A stretch of 64,000 bases of DNA, taken from positions 62,001 to 126,000 of the forward strand of contig NZ_JAAXOQ010000011.1 in NCBI RefSeq assembly GCF_012396015.1. The letters run 5' to 3'. The DNA is from Tsukamurella spumae (GTDB taxonomy: Bacteria; Actinomycetota; Actinomycetes; Mycobacteriales; Mycobacteriaceae). A program made the translations under genes and the position numbers. Shown one piece after another: positions 51,081 to 63,503 of this stretch. Every line of letters begins with the position of its first letter. Position 1 is the stretch's first letter. The notes beneath the pieces were generated by a model. The model was not told the origin of the DNA, searched no databases, and was given only the letters and a program-made list of their open reading frames with translations.

Positions 51081-52447
51081 CCGCCGCCGCGGCCGAAGAG
51101 CACCGTGCCCACCGACATGAGCACGATCTTCGCGTCGAGCCAGAGGCTCCAGTTCTCGATGTAGTAGTTGTCGTAGGACGCGCGATCCTTGATGTCCGTG
51201 TCGCCGCGCAGCCCGTGGATCGCGGCCCATCCGGTCAGGCCCACCTTGACCCGATGGCGCGACTGGTAGGCCGGGATCTCCTGGCCGAACCGGTCGACGA
51301 AGTGCGGCCGCTCCGGGCGCGGGCCCACCACCGACATGTCGCCGCGCACCACGTTCCACAGCTGCGGCAACTCGTCGATCGAGTGCCGGCGCAGGCAACG
51401 GCCGAGCCGGGTGATGCGGAGCGACTCGTCCGTCCAGGCGCGGTCCGACTCCTCGTCCGGCACGGGGCGCATGGTGCGGAACTTGTACAGCGAGAACAGC
51501 CGGCCGTCCTGCCCGACGCGCGTCTGCCGGAAGAGGATGGGCGCGGCCGGCTCCTGGACCTTGATCGCGACCGCGACCGCGACGAGCAGCGGCGAGAACA
51601 ACACGAGGCCCAGCAGCGATGTGGCCAGGGAGGTGACGCGCTTGATCCGCCAGTGGCTGGTGCGCAGGGCGAGTCGGCGCACCAGGACGAGCGGCGTCGT
51701 GTGGATCCGGTCCATGTCGCGGTCCTGGTGCACGAACTCGTAGAGCCGGGGCACCACGTAGATCTCGCAGTCCAGGTGGTCGCACTCGCGCAGCGGCTCG
51801 ACCAGTGTCGAATCGCGGTCGCGGGAGTACGCGACGATGACGGTGTCGATCTCGCGCTCGAGAATCAGCGCCGCGAGGTCGGAGCGGCGCGGGATCACCT
51901 CGACGGGGAAGGCCGTGGCGTCCAGCGGATCGTCGTCCATCACGAGCGCGGGCCGCAGCCCGTACACCGGATACTCGAACATCGAGTTCACCAGTTCGCC
52001 GGCGACCTTGCCGCCGCCGATCACGAGCGTGCGCGATCCGCGTTCGGGGCGGCGCTCGCGGCCGCGCCGCACCGTCCAGTAGTAGACGATGCGCAGGGCG
52101 AACAGTGTGAGGAAGCACAGGCCCGCTTGGACGAAGCGCGCGCGGTCGTGGTCCCACAGCGCGAGGACGGCGAACGGCCAGAGCAACAGGCCCGCGATGA
52201 TCAGTTGCGGCGCGGTGTCGAGCGCGCTCAGCGTGATCCGCGACCGGTACAGCCCGAACAGGTACAACACGGCCACCGTGACCGCGCCCGCCAGCACGAC
52301 CCGCGCCGGCGGCGGGACGGGCACGCCGCGGATCAGGTCGGTCACGAACACGAAGGCCACCAGGACGACGAAGTCGAGGATCGCGAGCACCCACGTGTGG
52401 CGGCGTGTGCGGCGGCCGCTGCCCGGGGGGACTCCGATCGTGGTCAT
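51077..52447 (-). CDS. Polyprenyl-phosphate sugar-1-phosphate transferase (WcaJ/CpsE type)
   Basis: A 456-residue initiating glycosyltransferase. Four N-terminal helices and a CoA-binding-like domain (TLVIGGGKVAGELVNSMFEYPVYGLRPALVMDDD) precede a fifth helix (LATSLLGLVLFSPLLVAVAVAIKVQ) and the catalytic region: LFSLYKFRTMRPVPDEES, LRRHSIDELPQLWNVVRGDMSVVGPRPERPHFV, then GLTGWAAIHGLRGDT. It moves a sugar phosphate to the polyprenyl carrier to start the repeat unit. It is convergent with acpS and divergent from the condensation-domain gene. Confidence 0.92.
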   Translation of the reverse strand: MTTIGVPPGSGRRTRRHTWVLAILDFVVLVAFVFVTDLIRGVPVPPPARVVLAGAVTVAVLYLFGLYRSRITLSALDTAPQLIIAGLLLWPFAVLALWDHDRARFVQAGLCFLTLFALRIVYYWTVRRGRERRPERGSRTLVIGGGKVAGELVNSMFEYPVYGLRPALVMDDDPLDATAFPVEVIPRRSDLAALILEREIDTVIVAYSRDRDSTLVEPLRECDHLDCEIYVVPRLYEFVHQDRDMDRIHTTPLVLVRRLALRTSHWRIKRVTSLATSLLGLVLFSPLLVAVAVAIKVQEPAAPILFRQTRVGQDGRLFSLYKFRTMRPVPDEESDRAWTDESLRITRLGRCLRRHSIDELPQLWNVVRGDMSVVGPRPERPHFVDRFGQEIPAYQSRHRVKVGLTGWAAIHGLRGDTDIKDRASYDNYYIENWSLWLDAKIVLMSVGTVLFGRGGG

Positions 52448-52557
52448 GCGCTGCTCGGATCATCTCGGTGTCGGTCTGTCGATCGCATACTAGGTCACCC
52501 CGGTACCGGGACTACAACGTCAGCAGTACGACACCCCGCGCGAGTAGGGTGTCCGGG

Positions 52558-53982
52558 GTGCAACCGCTCCCGTCCCAGCTCGCGATGCTGCGTCTGGAGG
52601 CGCAGAACCCGGGGTCGGCCGCGCTCCGGATCGAGGCGGCCTGGCGCACCTCCGAGCGGGTCGACGAGCATGCGTTGGTACGCGCCGCCGCGGGCGCCCT
52701 GGACGAGACGGAGGTCGCCGGGCTCGGTGCGCGTCACGGGGCCGACGGTGTCGTCGGCTTCGTCCCGGCCCCGCGTTCAGCGATCGACGTCCGCGCCTTC
52801 GACACCGAGAGCGAGTACCGCGCCTGGCGCGCCGCCCCGGTCCCGTCGCCCGACGGTGCCGCGCTGGTCGGCATCGCCGTCGTCCGGGTCGGCACCGATC
52901 ACGTGTTCGTGGTCCGCGCTCACCACGCGGTACTCGACGGCTACGGGCTCGAGCTCCTGGCGCGACGGGTCCTGCAGCGCTACCCGCGCGAGGTCGCGGG
53001 GCTCCCGCTGCCGCATGTCGGGCTCGGGAGTCTCGAGGAGGTCGCCGCGCAGGTCGCGCCGGCGCGCCTACCGGATCTGACGTTCTGGTCGGGGGCCACA
53101 GACGGCGTCGGGCAGCCGGGCCGCGAGATCGCCTTCACCCCCCGTGCGGCCCCACAGGCGGAGCGACCGCTGCTGTACCGCGAGAGCATCCGGGTTCCGG
53201 GCCTGCACGACCGGGCGGCGTGGCCGAGCGAGGCGGTGGGCACCGTCGGCGCGTACACCGCGCGGTACCTGGGTACGACCGACGCCCGGATCGGGGTGGT
53301 GTTGGCGCTGCGCCGCACCCCCGCGCAGCGGGCCACGCCCGTGCAGTGGATGGCGGTGGTACCGATGCGGCTCGAGGTGCTCGCCGATTCGACGCCCGCA
53401 GCCCTGGGCGGTCGGGTGAACCGATGGCTGACGGCCGCGGGGAAGCGGGTCGCCGACGGCGAGCGTCCCGAGGAGCTGCTGACGGCGTTGCCGGCTGCGT
53501 GGCGTACCGGCCGGCTGTACGGTCCGGCGGTCAATGTCCTGCCGTACGTGCGTCACGAGGGCTGGACCGTCGACGTGGGGGCGTGGGGGCCGGTGGAGGA
53601 CTGCCTGTTCAACATCTGGCCGGGTCCGGACGACGAGCTCGTGGTCGAGGGAGCCTTCCATCCGGAGCTGTACACGCCGGAGCGGGCCCGGGGGCACGTC
53701 GAGGCGTTGACCGCGCTGCTGACGGTGTCCCTGGCGTCGCCCTTCCACCCCTTCGCGACGATCCCGAAGAAGCCGATCGCCGCCGACCGGATCGCCGTAC
53801 CGGGCGGGTGGATCTCGCCCGCCGAGCTGCAGGGTGCCCTCGCGAGCGCCGGATTCACCTCCCACGAGACGGAGCTCCTGACGACCGAGCCGGTCACCGT
53901 GGTGCTGCGCGGCGTGGCACCGCACCGGCTCCTCGCGGCGCGGGCGGTGCTGCCGCCGGGCGTGCGCCTCCGCGTGCGCTGA
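52558..53982 (+). CDS. Stand-alone NRPS-type condensation domain protein
   Basis: A 474-residue protein, the length of one condensation domain. The catalytic motif HHAVLDG (residues 122-128, fitting HHxxxDG) is intact. The C-terminal half has IGVVLALRRTPAQ...PMRLEVLA and VNVLPYVRHEGWTVDVG...CLFNIWPG, typical of the domain, without a clear DFGWG motif. Such enzymes join carrier-bound aminoacyl or acyl groups to an amine or alcohol. Here the donor may be the aminoacyl carrier protein 3 kb away. GTG 52558 lies 7 nt after TAGGGT (52545-52550), so it is leaderless. PapA-type acyltransferases are related alternatives. Confidence 0.82.
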   Translation: MQPLPSQLAMLRLEAQNPGSAALRIEAAWRTSERVDEHALVRAAAGALDETEVAGLGARHGADGVVGFVPAPRSAIDVRAFDTESEYRAWRAAPVPSPDGAALVGIAVVRVGTDHVFVVRAHHAVLDGYGLELLARRVLQRYPREVAGLPLPHVGLGSLEEVAAQVAPARLPDLTFWSGATDGVGQPGREIAFTPRAAPQAERPLLYRESIRVPGLHDRAAWPSEAVGTVGAYTARYLGTTDARIGVVLALRRTPAQRATPVQWMAVVPMRLEVLADSTPAALGGRVNRWLTAAGKRVADGERPEELLTALPAAWRTGRLYGPAVNVLPYVRHEGWTVDVGAWGPVEDCLFNIWPGPDDELVVEGAFHPELYTPERARGHVEALTALLTVSLASPFHPFATIPKKPIAADRIAVPGGWISPAELQGALASAGFTSHETELLTTEPVTVVLRGVAPHRLLAARAVLPPGVRLRVR

Positions 53983-54029
53983 TCGGCCGGAACCGCGCGC
54001 TCCTCGCCTCCGGGGTCCCGGTGAACGCG

Positions 54030-54090
54030 CAGCGCCGCCCCGATCCGTCCGTGCCGGCAGGCACGAACGGTGTTCATCGGGGCGGCGCTG
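54030..54090. terminator. Long bipartite terminator hairpin
   Basis: CAGCGCCGCCCCGAT (54030-54044) pairs perfectly with ATCGGGGCGGCGCTG (54076-54090). Inside, CGTGCC and GGCACG form a second stem. It lies between the convergent condensation-domain and LGFP genes. Confidence 0.75.
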
Positions 54091-54116
54091 TGAGCGGTCC
54101 TGCCTGGTCGAACGAC

Positions 54117-54719
54117 CTAGGAGACGGTGGCCTTACCGTCGGCGAAGGTGATCGTCCCGTGCTGGAAGGTCTGCTTGATCACGCCACCCTCCGAGGTCTC
54201 GTCGCTCGTCGGGTAGCCGAGCTTGCCGGCCTCGTGGCCCGACTCGCCCCACTTGTCGCCGATCACGCCGTGGACGACGTGCGCGCCGCTGGCCTCCGAC
54301 CAGTAGATGGTGCCGCCCTTGAGGGTGAGGAACTTGCCGTGGCTGTCGGGCAGCGCGGCGACGGGGCCGAGCGGGGCGCCGAGGTGGCCCTTGCCGTAGC
54401 CGTACTTGGCGTACTCCGCGAGGATCGGCGCATCCGTGATGGTGACCTCGGTGCCGCCCGCGGTCTGCAGCGTTGTCGACGGAACCGCAGGCTTCGCCTC
54501 GGAGCCGCTGCCGGTGACATTGCTCACCGCGGCGCCGGCGGCGGAGGTGGCCTGTGCGGCGGCGTCGCCCGCGGCCGAGGTGGCGGCGGCTGCAACGCTG
54601 CCCGCGGCGGAGGTGGCGGAGCTCGCCGTGTCCTTCGCCTTCTCACAGGCGGCAAGGCCGGTGGAAAGGACCGTGACGGCGGCGATCGCGCCGATCGTCC
54701 GAGTGATCCGAGCGTTCAT
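54117..54719 (-). CDS. LGFP repeat-containing lipoprotein
   Basis: A 200-residue secreted protein. The signal peptide ends in lipobox GLAAC (Cys25). A low-complexity Ala/Ser/Thr stretch (SAAGSVAAAATSAAGDAAAQATSAAG) forms a wall-spanning linker. Then two LGFP-like repeats appear: LGAPLGPVAALPDSHGKFLTLKGGTIYWSEASGAHVVHG and LGYPTSDETSEGGVIKQTF. LGFP repeats are thought to bind the cell wall of mycolata. ATG 54719 is chosen over an upstream start. It lies beside the glycan cluster but is transcribed separately. Confidence 0.9.
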   Translation of the reverse strand: MNARITRTIGAIAAVTVLSTGLAACEKAKDTASSATSAAGSVAAAATSAAGDAAAQATSAAGAAVSNVTGSGSEAKPAVPSTTLQTAGGTEVTITDAPILAEYAKYGYGKGHLGAPLGPVAALPDSHGKFLTLKGGTIYWSEASGAHVVHGVIGDKWGESGHEAGKLGYPTSDETSEGGVIKQTFQHGTITFADGKATVS

Positions 54720-54782
54720 GTGAGTGTCCCATCGACAGCGTGAATTCGAACGCACGCATATAACCACATTTACGACACCCGC

Positions 54783-55550
54783 TCAGTGCGGACGTACGGT
54801 TTGAATCTGGTCGATCGTTCCCAGCGGTCCGTGAGCGTCGTGAACGATCGAATGCGTCAGACCAGCGCCGTCGGGACCGGTGGAGACGCGGGTGTCGAAC
54901 CCGAGCGCCTCGCCGTCGGGGTCGCGGAAGAGGTGTGCGGTGAGATCGAGGTTCGGGTAGGCCACCTCCTCGGGGCGAAAACGCGCGGTCATCCCATTTG
55001 CGATGTCAAAGAACCGCGCCGCGCGGGCGACCGGGCCGGAGGGCTCGTCGAGCAGCGGGACCGGCGATTGGACCCAGTACGCGGCGCGGCCCGGACGGGT
55101 CTGGACGCGTCGTGCCCGGGTGGAGGCGATGTAGCCCCCGGGCCAGACGGTGCTCGCCTCCCACGCCGGCATCTCCGTGGCGGGAGGGATCGCGTCGAAC
55201 TCGGTCCCGGCCAGCGCGGTGGTGTCCCGGCGGTCGAGCAACCACGCGCGCAGGACGAGTGCGGGGCGGCCGTCGTGGCTCAGGCTCGCCTCGACGAGCT
55301 CGATGGTGCGACCGGGACGAACGGTGCGCACCTGGACCTCGACGGTCTCCATCGGCAGCGTCCCGAGGATGTCGTAGCTCAGGCGCGCCAGCCGCAGGCC
55401 GTCGTCGCGGCGGGCGTCGCGATCCTGCTCGACGATGTGGGCGAGGAGCGCCATCGGCGGCGCGATGTGCTGCTCGGAGGTGTTCCAGCCGCCCGAGACG
55501 TGCTCGGTGGGGCGGAACGCGGTGGCGGAGACCCGGTCGAAGTACGGCAT
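54783..55550 (-). CDS. Double-hotdog acyl-CoA thioesterase
   Basis: A 255-residue protein of the TesB-like double-hotdog type: FRPTEHVSGGWNTSEQHIAPPMALLAHIVEQD (first hotdog), VRPGRTIELVEASLSHDGRPALVLRAWLL, and the second hotdog with YPNLDLTAHLFRDPDGEALGFDTRVSTGPDGAGLTHSIVHDAHGPLGTIDQ. It hydrolyses acyl-CoA or a related thioester; the substrate is unknown. An unusually AT-rich stretch (55578-55610) just upstream of ATG 55550 may hold its promoter. Confidence 0.85.
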   Translation of the reverse strand: MPYFDRVSATAFRPTEHVSGGWNTSEQHIAPPMALLAHIVEQDRDARRDDGLRLARLSYDILGTLPMETVEVQVRTVRPGRTIELVEASLSHDGRPALVLRAWLLDRRDTTALAGTEFDAIPPATEMPAWEASTVWPGGYIASTRARRVQTRPGRAAYWVQSPVPLLDEPSGPVARAARFFDIANGMTARFRPEEVAYPNLDLTAHLFRDPDGEALGFDTRVSTGPDGAGLTHSIVHDAHGPLGTIDQIQTVRPH

Positions 55551-55630
55551 GGGCTGAGCGTACGCGTCCGACCGGCGGATATGTCGAATATGGTTAATTT
55601 GGACTAACTGAAAGTGGCTGCCCGGAAGCG

Positions 55631-55663
55631 CGCGCCCCGCACACCGGGGGTGTGCGGGGCGCG
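55631..55663 (-). terminator. katG terminator
   Basis: CGCGCCCCGCACACC (55631-55645) pairs perfectly with GGTGTGCGGGGCGCG (55649-55663) around a 3-nt loop, 24 bp after the katG stop codon. Confidence 0.8.
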
Positions 55664-55686
55664 GCGGCCGGGGCGAGCGAAGAGGA

Positions 55687-58068
<2,382 letters not shown>

Positions 58069-58083
58069 CTATCGGGGTCGGCC

Positions 58084-59352
58084 TCAGGCCCGTGCGAACT
58101 CGCGCGCGATCGCGTCCAGCAGGACGGTGTAGCGCCCCGCCTCGGGGTGGGATCCGGGCTTTCCGCTGGACACCACCGCGGCCGCCAGGTCACGCTCCGG
58201 ATCCGCCCACATCGCGATCTGGGTGAGCCCCGTGTGACCGAAGGCGCGGGGCGCGTTGCGCCCGAACGGGCCGAACCGCTCCGACCCGAGCATGTAGCCG
58301 GTGCCCCAGCGCAGCGGCGCTCCGCCGGTCGCGAAATCGGGACGCAATCGGCGGGCCTGAACCGTCGCCGTGGCGATGGTCTCCGGACGGAGCACGCGGA
58401 CACCGTCGAGCTCGCCGCCGCGCCGGAGGATCTCGGCGAAGCGGGACAGCTCGGCCGCGTTCGAGACGAGATTGGACGAGGGCACGATCCCGGTGAGGAA
58501 CCGTGGCGAGTTGGACATCGGCACGATCTGCTGCATGGTCCCGCCGACCACCTTGCGGAACGCCGCCTCGATCGCGGCCGGGGCGGGGGCGCCCGTCGCG
58601 TAGCTCAGCCCGACGGTGCCGATGTCCTCCGGCGCGACGCCGAAGTTGGTCCAGCGGAAGGCCAGCGGGTCGAGGATCTCCGTGGCGGTGATCTCCCGGA
58701 TCGTGCGGCCGGTGGCGGCGAGGACGAGCTCGCGGACGAGCGGGCCCCAGGTCAGCGCGTGGTAGAAGTGGAGCCGGCCGGGGGAGTAGATCGGCTTGAT
58801 GCTCGCCAGCATCTCCCGGGTGTACGCGCTGTCCTCGGACCGCCGCAGATCCGGCCGCGGCCCCGTGTTGATCGGGATGCCCGCGCTGTGGGTCAGCACG
58901 TGCCGCACCGTGATCCGGTCCTTGCCGCCGGAGACGAACTCCGGCAGGTAGTCGCAGACGTGCGCGTCGAGCGCGAGGTCGCCCCGCTCGATCAGCCGGT
59001 GCAGCACCGTGACCGCCACGCCCTTCGCGGTGGAGTAGGTGCAGAAGGGGGTGTCGACGGTGACCGGGAGCGGCTCGGTCGCCTCGTCCCGGTTCGAGGG
59101 GAGATCGGGGCCGTTGCCGCGGGCGTGTCCGATCGCCCGGTTCAGCACGGTGCGACCGTGCTGCCGGACGCACACCTGGATCGCGGGCTGCATGCCGGCG
59201 GCGTACCACGAGCGTGCTGCGAGCCAGACCCGCTCGACGGCCCGCGGATCGACATCGGTGCGGTCCTCGGGCCCGATGTCGGTGATCGCATCCAGGTCGC
59301 GAGGGACGTGGATGCGACCCCTCGCGGAGGTGTCGACGATGCGGCTGCTCAC
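58084..59352 (-). CDS. Serine hydrolase, beta-lactamase/LipE-like family
   Basis: A 422-residue class C beta-lactamase-fold esterase. The nucleophile motif is CTYSTAKGV (Ser107, Lys110), the second motif FYHALTWG (Tyr-X-Ala in place of Tyr-X-Asn) and the third FGHTGLT (HTG in place of KTG). This combination is typical of esterases such as mycobacterial LipE rather than beta-lactamases. No signal peptide is seen. GTG 59352 lies 6 nt after TAAGCT (59364..59359), so it is leaderless. It is divergent from the lysoplasmalogenase gene with a 28-bp gap. Confidence 0.88.
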   Translation of the reverse strand: MSSRIVDTSARGRIHVPRDLDAITDIGPEDRTDVDPRAVERVWLAARSWYAAGMQPAIQVCVRQHGRTVLNRAIGHARGNGPDLPSNRDEATEPLPVTVDTPFCTYSTAKGVAVTVLHRLIERGDLALDAHVCDYLPEFVSGGKDRITVRHVLTHSAGIPINTGPRPDLRRSEDSAYTREMLASIKPIYSPGRLHFYHALTWGPLVRELVLAATGRTIREITATEILDPLAFRWTNFGVAPEDIGTVGLSYATGAPAPAAIEAAFRKVVGGTMQQIVPMSNSPRFLTGIVPSSNLVSNAAELSRFAEILRRGGELDGVRVLRPETIATATVQARRLRPDFATGGAPLRWGTGYMLGSERFGPFGRNAPRAFGHTGLTQIAMWADPERDLAAAVVSSGKPGSHPEAGRYTVLLDAIAREFARA

Positions 59353-59358
59353 GGCACG

Positions 59359-59374
59359 AGCTTACGGATAGATT
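59359..59374. promoter_or_regulatory. Back-to-back leaderless promoters
   Basis: The minus-strand -10 TAAGCT (59364..59359) and the plus-strand -10 TAGATT (59369-59374) are only 4 bp apart. Each is 6 nt from a GTG start codon, within a 28-bp gap. Any -35 elements would lie in the opposite gene, so the two promoters must compete. Confidence 0.6.
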
Positions 59375-59380
59375 TGCGCG

Positions 59381-60076
59381 GTGACCCGAGCCAGCACCGT
59401 CCTCAAACTCGCCTACGCCGCACTCGCCGCCGTCGACGCGACCCTCTCCGCGTCCTCCCGGCCGTCCCGGCATCACGCGCGGCGGTTCACCAAGCCGCTC
59501 TTGCTGCCCGTGCTGGCCGCCTCCTTCGCCACCGACCCCCGGTCGCGGCGCTCGCCGCTGCGCACGAGCACGCTCGCCGGGCAGGCCGCGGGGTGGGTGG
59601 GCGACGTGGCACTGCTGCGCGACGAGCCGAGGGACTTCGCGCTCGGCGCGACCGCCTTCGCCACCGGTCACGCCGCGTACATCAGCGGGCTGCTCGCACA
59701 ACGGGATCCGCACGCCTCCCTCGCCGGACCCGCGCTGGTCGGCGCGGCCTGGGCGGCAGGTGCCCCGAGGACTCTGCTCGCCGCGTACCGCACGGCCCCG
59801 GCCCTCGCCCCGGTGCTCGCGGTGTACTCGGCGGTCCTCAGTGGTACGGCCGCCTCCGCGACGGTGCTCGGCCCGCAGATCTCGACGGGTGCGCGTCGCG
59901 CGACGCTCGCGGGCGCGGGTCTGTTCCTGCTCAGCGATTCGATCCTGGGACTGCGCAAGTTCGTGCTGGCCGACCCGCCGGCGCTGCTCGAGGGCGCGGT
60001 CATGGGCACCTATTGCGGCGCGCAGTTCCTCCTCGCCGAGGGAGCGGCCCGGGCGGGAGCTGCGGGCGCTCCGTAA
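59381..60076 (+). CDS. Lysoplasmalogenase (YhhN/TMEM86 family)
   Basis: A 231-residue membrane protein with about seven helices. RFTKPLLLPVLAASFA, AGQAAGWVGDVALLRDEPRDFALGATAFATGHAAYISGLL and LFLLSDSILGLRKFVLADPP carry the conserved aspartates of the YhhN family. Family members hydrolyse the vinyl-ether bond of lysoplasmalogens. GTG 59381 is leaderless after TAGATT (59369-59374). Confidence 0.87.
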   Translation: MTRASTVLKLAYAALAAVDATLSASSRPSRHHARRFTKPLLLPVLAASFATDPRSRRSPLRTSTLAGQAAGWVGDVALLRDEPRDFALGATAFATGHAAYISGLLAQRDPHASLAGPALVGAAWAAGAPRTLLAAYRTAPALAPVLAVYSAVLSGTAASATVLGPQISTGARRATLAGAGLFLLSDSILGLRKFVLADPPALLEGAVMGTYCGAQFLLAEGAARAGAAGAP

Positions 60077-60118
60077 CCGGCCGCGCTCGACCCGCTGACC
60101 GGGTGCCCGTGCACCGGC

Positions 60119-61057
60119 TCAGTGCGCTGCGGAGGCGCCGCGCAGCTTCGCGACCAGGTGTACGACGCACACGATCACCGCTCCCACGGCGAGCCCGAAC
60201 ACCGCTGAGGCGAGGGTGTTCGCGAGCCACCCGATCACGCCGCCGACGGCGGGGATCAGGTCGCGCGCCCACACCTCGAAGTGATGCACCACGGAGTACG
60301 GCCAGTGCCATCCGAGGTCGTCGAGGCCCACGAGCAGGATGTGCCCGCCCACCCAGCACATCGCGACCACGCCGACCGTCGACAGGGTGCTCAGCACCAC
60401 CGGCATGGCCTTGACCAGCCGCCGGCCGAGGGCACTCACGGCGGGCGAGGACCGCTGGGCGAGCGCCAGACCCACATCGTCCATCTTCACGATGGCCGCG
60501 ACCACGCCGTACACCAGCGCGGTGATCGCGAGCGCGACCACGACGAGCACCACCGCCTGCTCCCAGAGCACCACGCCCGCGATCTCGTTGTAGGAGATCA
60601 CCATGATCTCGGCGGAGAGGATGAAGTCGGTGCGGATCGCGCCGCTCACCACGGTGTTCTCGTCCACCGGCCCGTCGGAGCCCGACGGTTGCTCCTCGTG
60701 CCCGGCGATCCACTCCCAGACCTTCTCAGCGCCCTCGAAGGAGAGGTAGGCGCCGCCGAGCATGAGGATCGGGGTCAGCAACCACGGGGCGAAAGCGCTC
60801 AGCAGCAGGATCGCCGGGAGGATGAAGAGCAGCTTGTTGCGGATCGAGCCCTTGGCGATGCGGGCGATGATGCCGAGCTCGCGCTCGGGGCGCACGCCCT
60901 GCACGTACCGCGGGGTGACGGCGGTGTCGTCGACGACGACGCCGACCGCCTTCGCGCTCGCCTTGCCGGCGGCAGCGGCGACGTCGTCGACCGAGGCCGC
61001 CGCCATCCGTGCGAGCGCGGCGATGTCGTCGAGCAGTGCAGCGAGTCCTCCGGCCAT
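60119..61057 (-). CDS. DUF808 family membrane protein
   Basis: A 312-residue protein matching the DUF808/YedI family: MAGGLAALLDDIAALARMAAASVDDVAAAAGKASAKAVGVVVDDTAVTPRYVQG, then AKGSIRNKLLFILPAILLLSAFAPWLLTPILMLGGAYLSFEGAEKV and TDFILSAEIMVISYNEI. About seven helices follow. Function is unknown; a transport role is often assumed. ATG 61057 gives the family N-terminus. It is divergent from icd. Confidence 0.9.
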   Translation of the reverse strand: MAGGLAALLDDIAALARMAAASVDDVAAAAGKASAKAVGVVVDDTAVTPRYVQGVRPERELGIIARIAKGSIRNKLLFILPAILLLSAFAPWLLTPILMLGGAYLSFEGAEKVWEWIAGHEEQPSGSDGPVDENTVVSGAIRTDFILSAEIMVISYNEIAGVVLWEQAVVLVVVALAITALVYGVVAAIVKMDDVGLALAQRSSPAVSALGRRLVKAMPVVLSTLSTVGVVAMCWVGGHILLVGLDDLGWHWPYSVVHHFEVWARDLIPAVGGVIGWLANTLASAVFGLAVGAVIVCVVHLVAKLRGASAAH

Positions 61058-61214
61058 GGCGACAGCGTAACGGCGCGGTCGTTCCACGTTTGCCGGAGTG
61101 CCGCCGCACGGCCGACGAAGTGGGGGAGGATACTGAGTGAGCCGTTACATGGAGACGTCCGAGCCCTTCACACACGGGGCGGAAGACCAAGACATTCGGG
61201 AGAAGCAAACACAC

Positions 61215-63452
<2,238 letters not shown>

Positions 63453-63462
63453 CCGACTCCCG

Positions 63463-63500
63463 GAACGGGCATCGCCGACCTCGGTCGGCGGTGCCCGTTC
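63463..63500 (+). terminator. icd terminator hairpin
   Basis: GAACGGGCATCGCCGACC (63463-63480) pairs with GGTCGGCGGTGCCCGTTC (63483-63500), with one wobble, around a 2-nt loop. It follows the icd stop by 10 bp and also faces the convergent TetR gene. Confidence 0.78.
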
Positions 63501-63503
63501 GCG

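Noticed and set aside
41707-53982. Horizontally acquired genomic island
   Set aside because: The GC content and codon style match the flanks, and no integrase, tRNA or direct repeats bound the cluster.
58084-59352. Beta-lactamase resistance gene
   Set aside because: The YxN and KTG motifs are replaced by YHA and HTG, and there is no signal peptide; the protein fits the LipE-like esterases.
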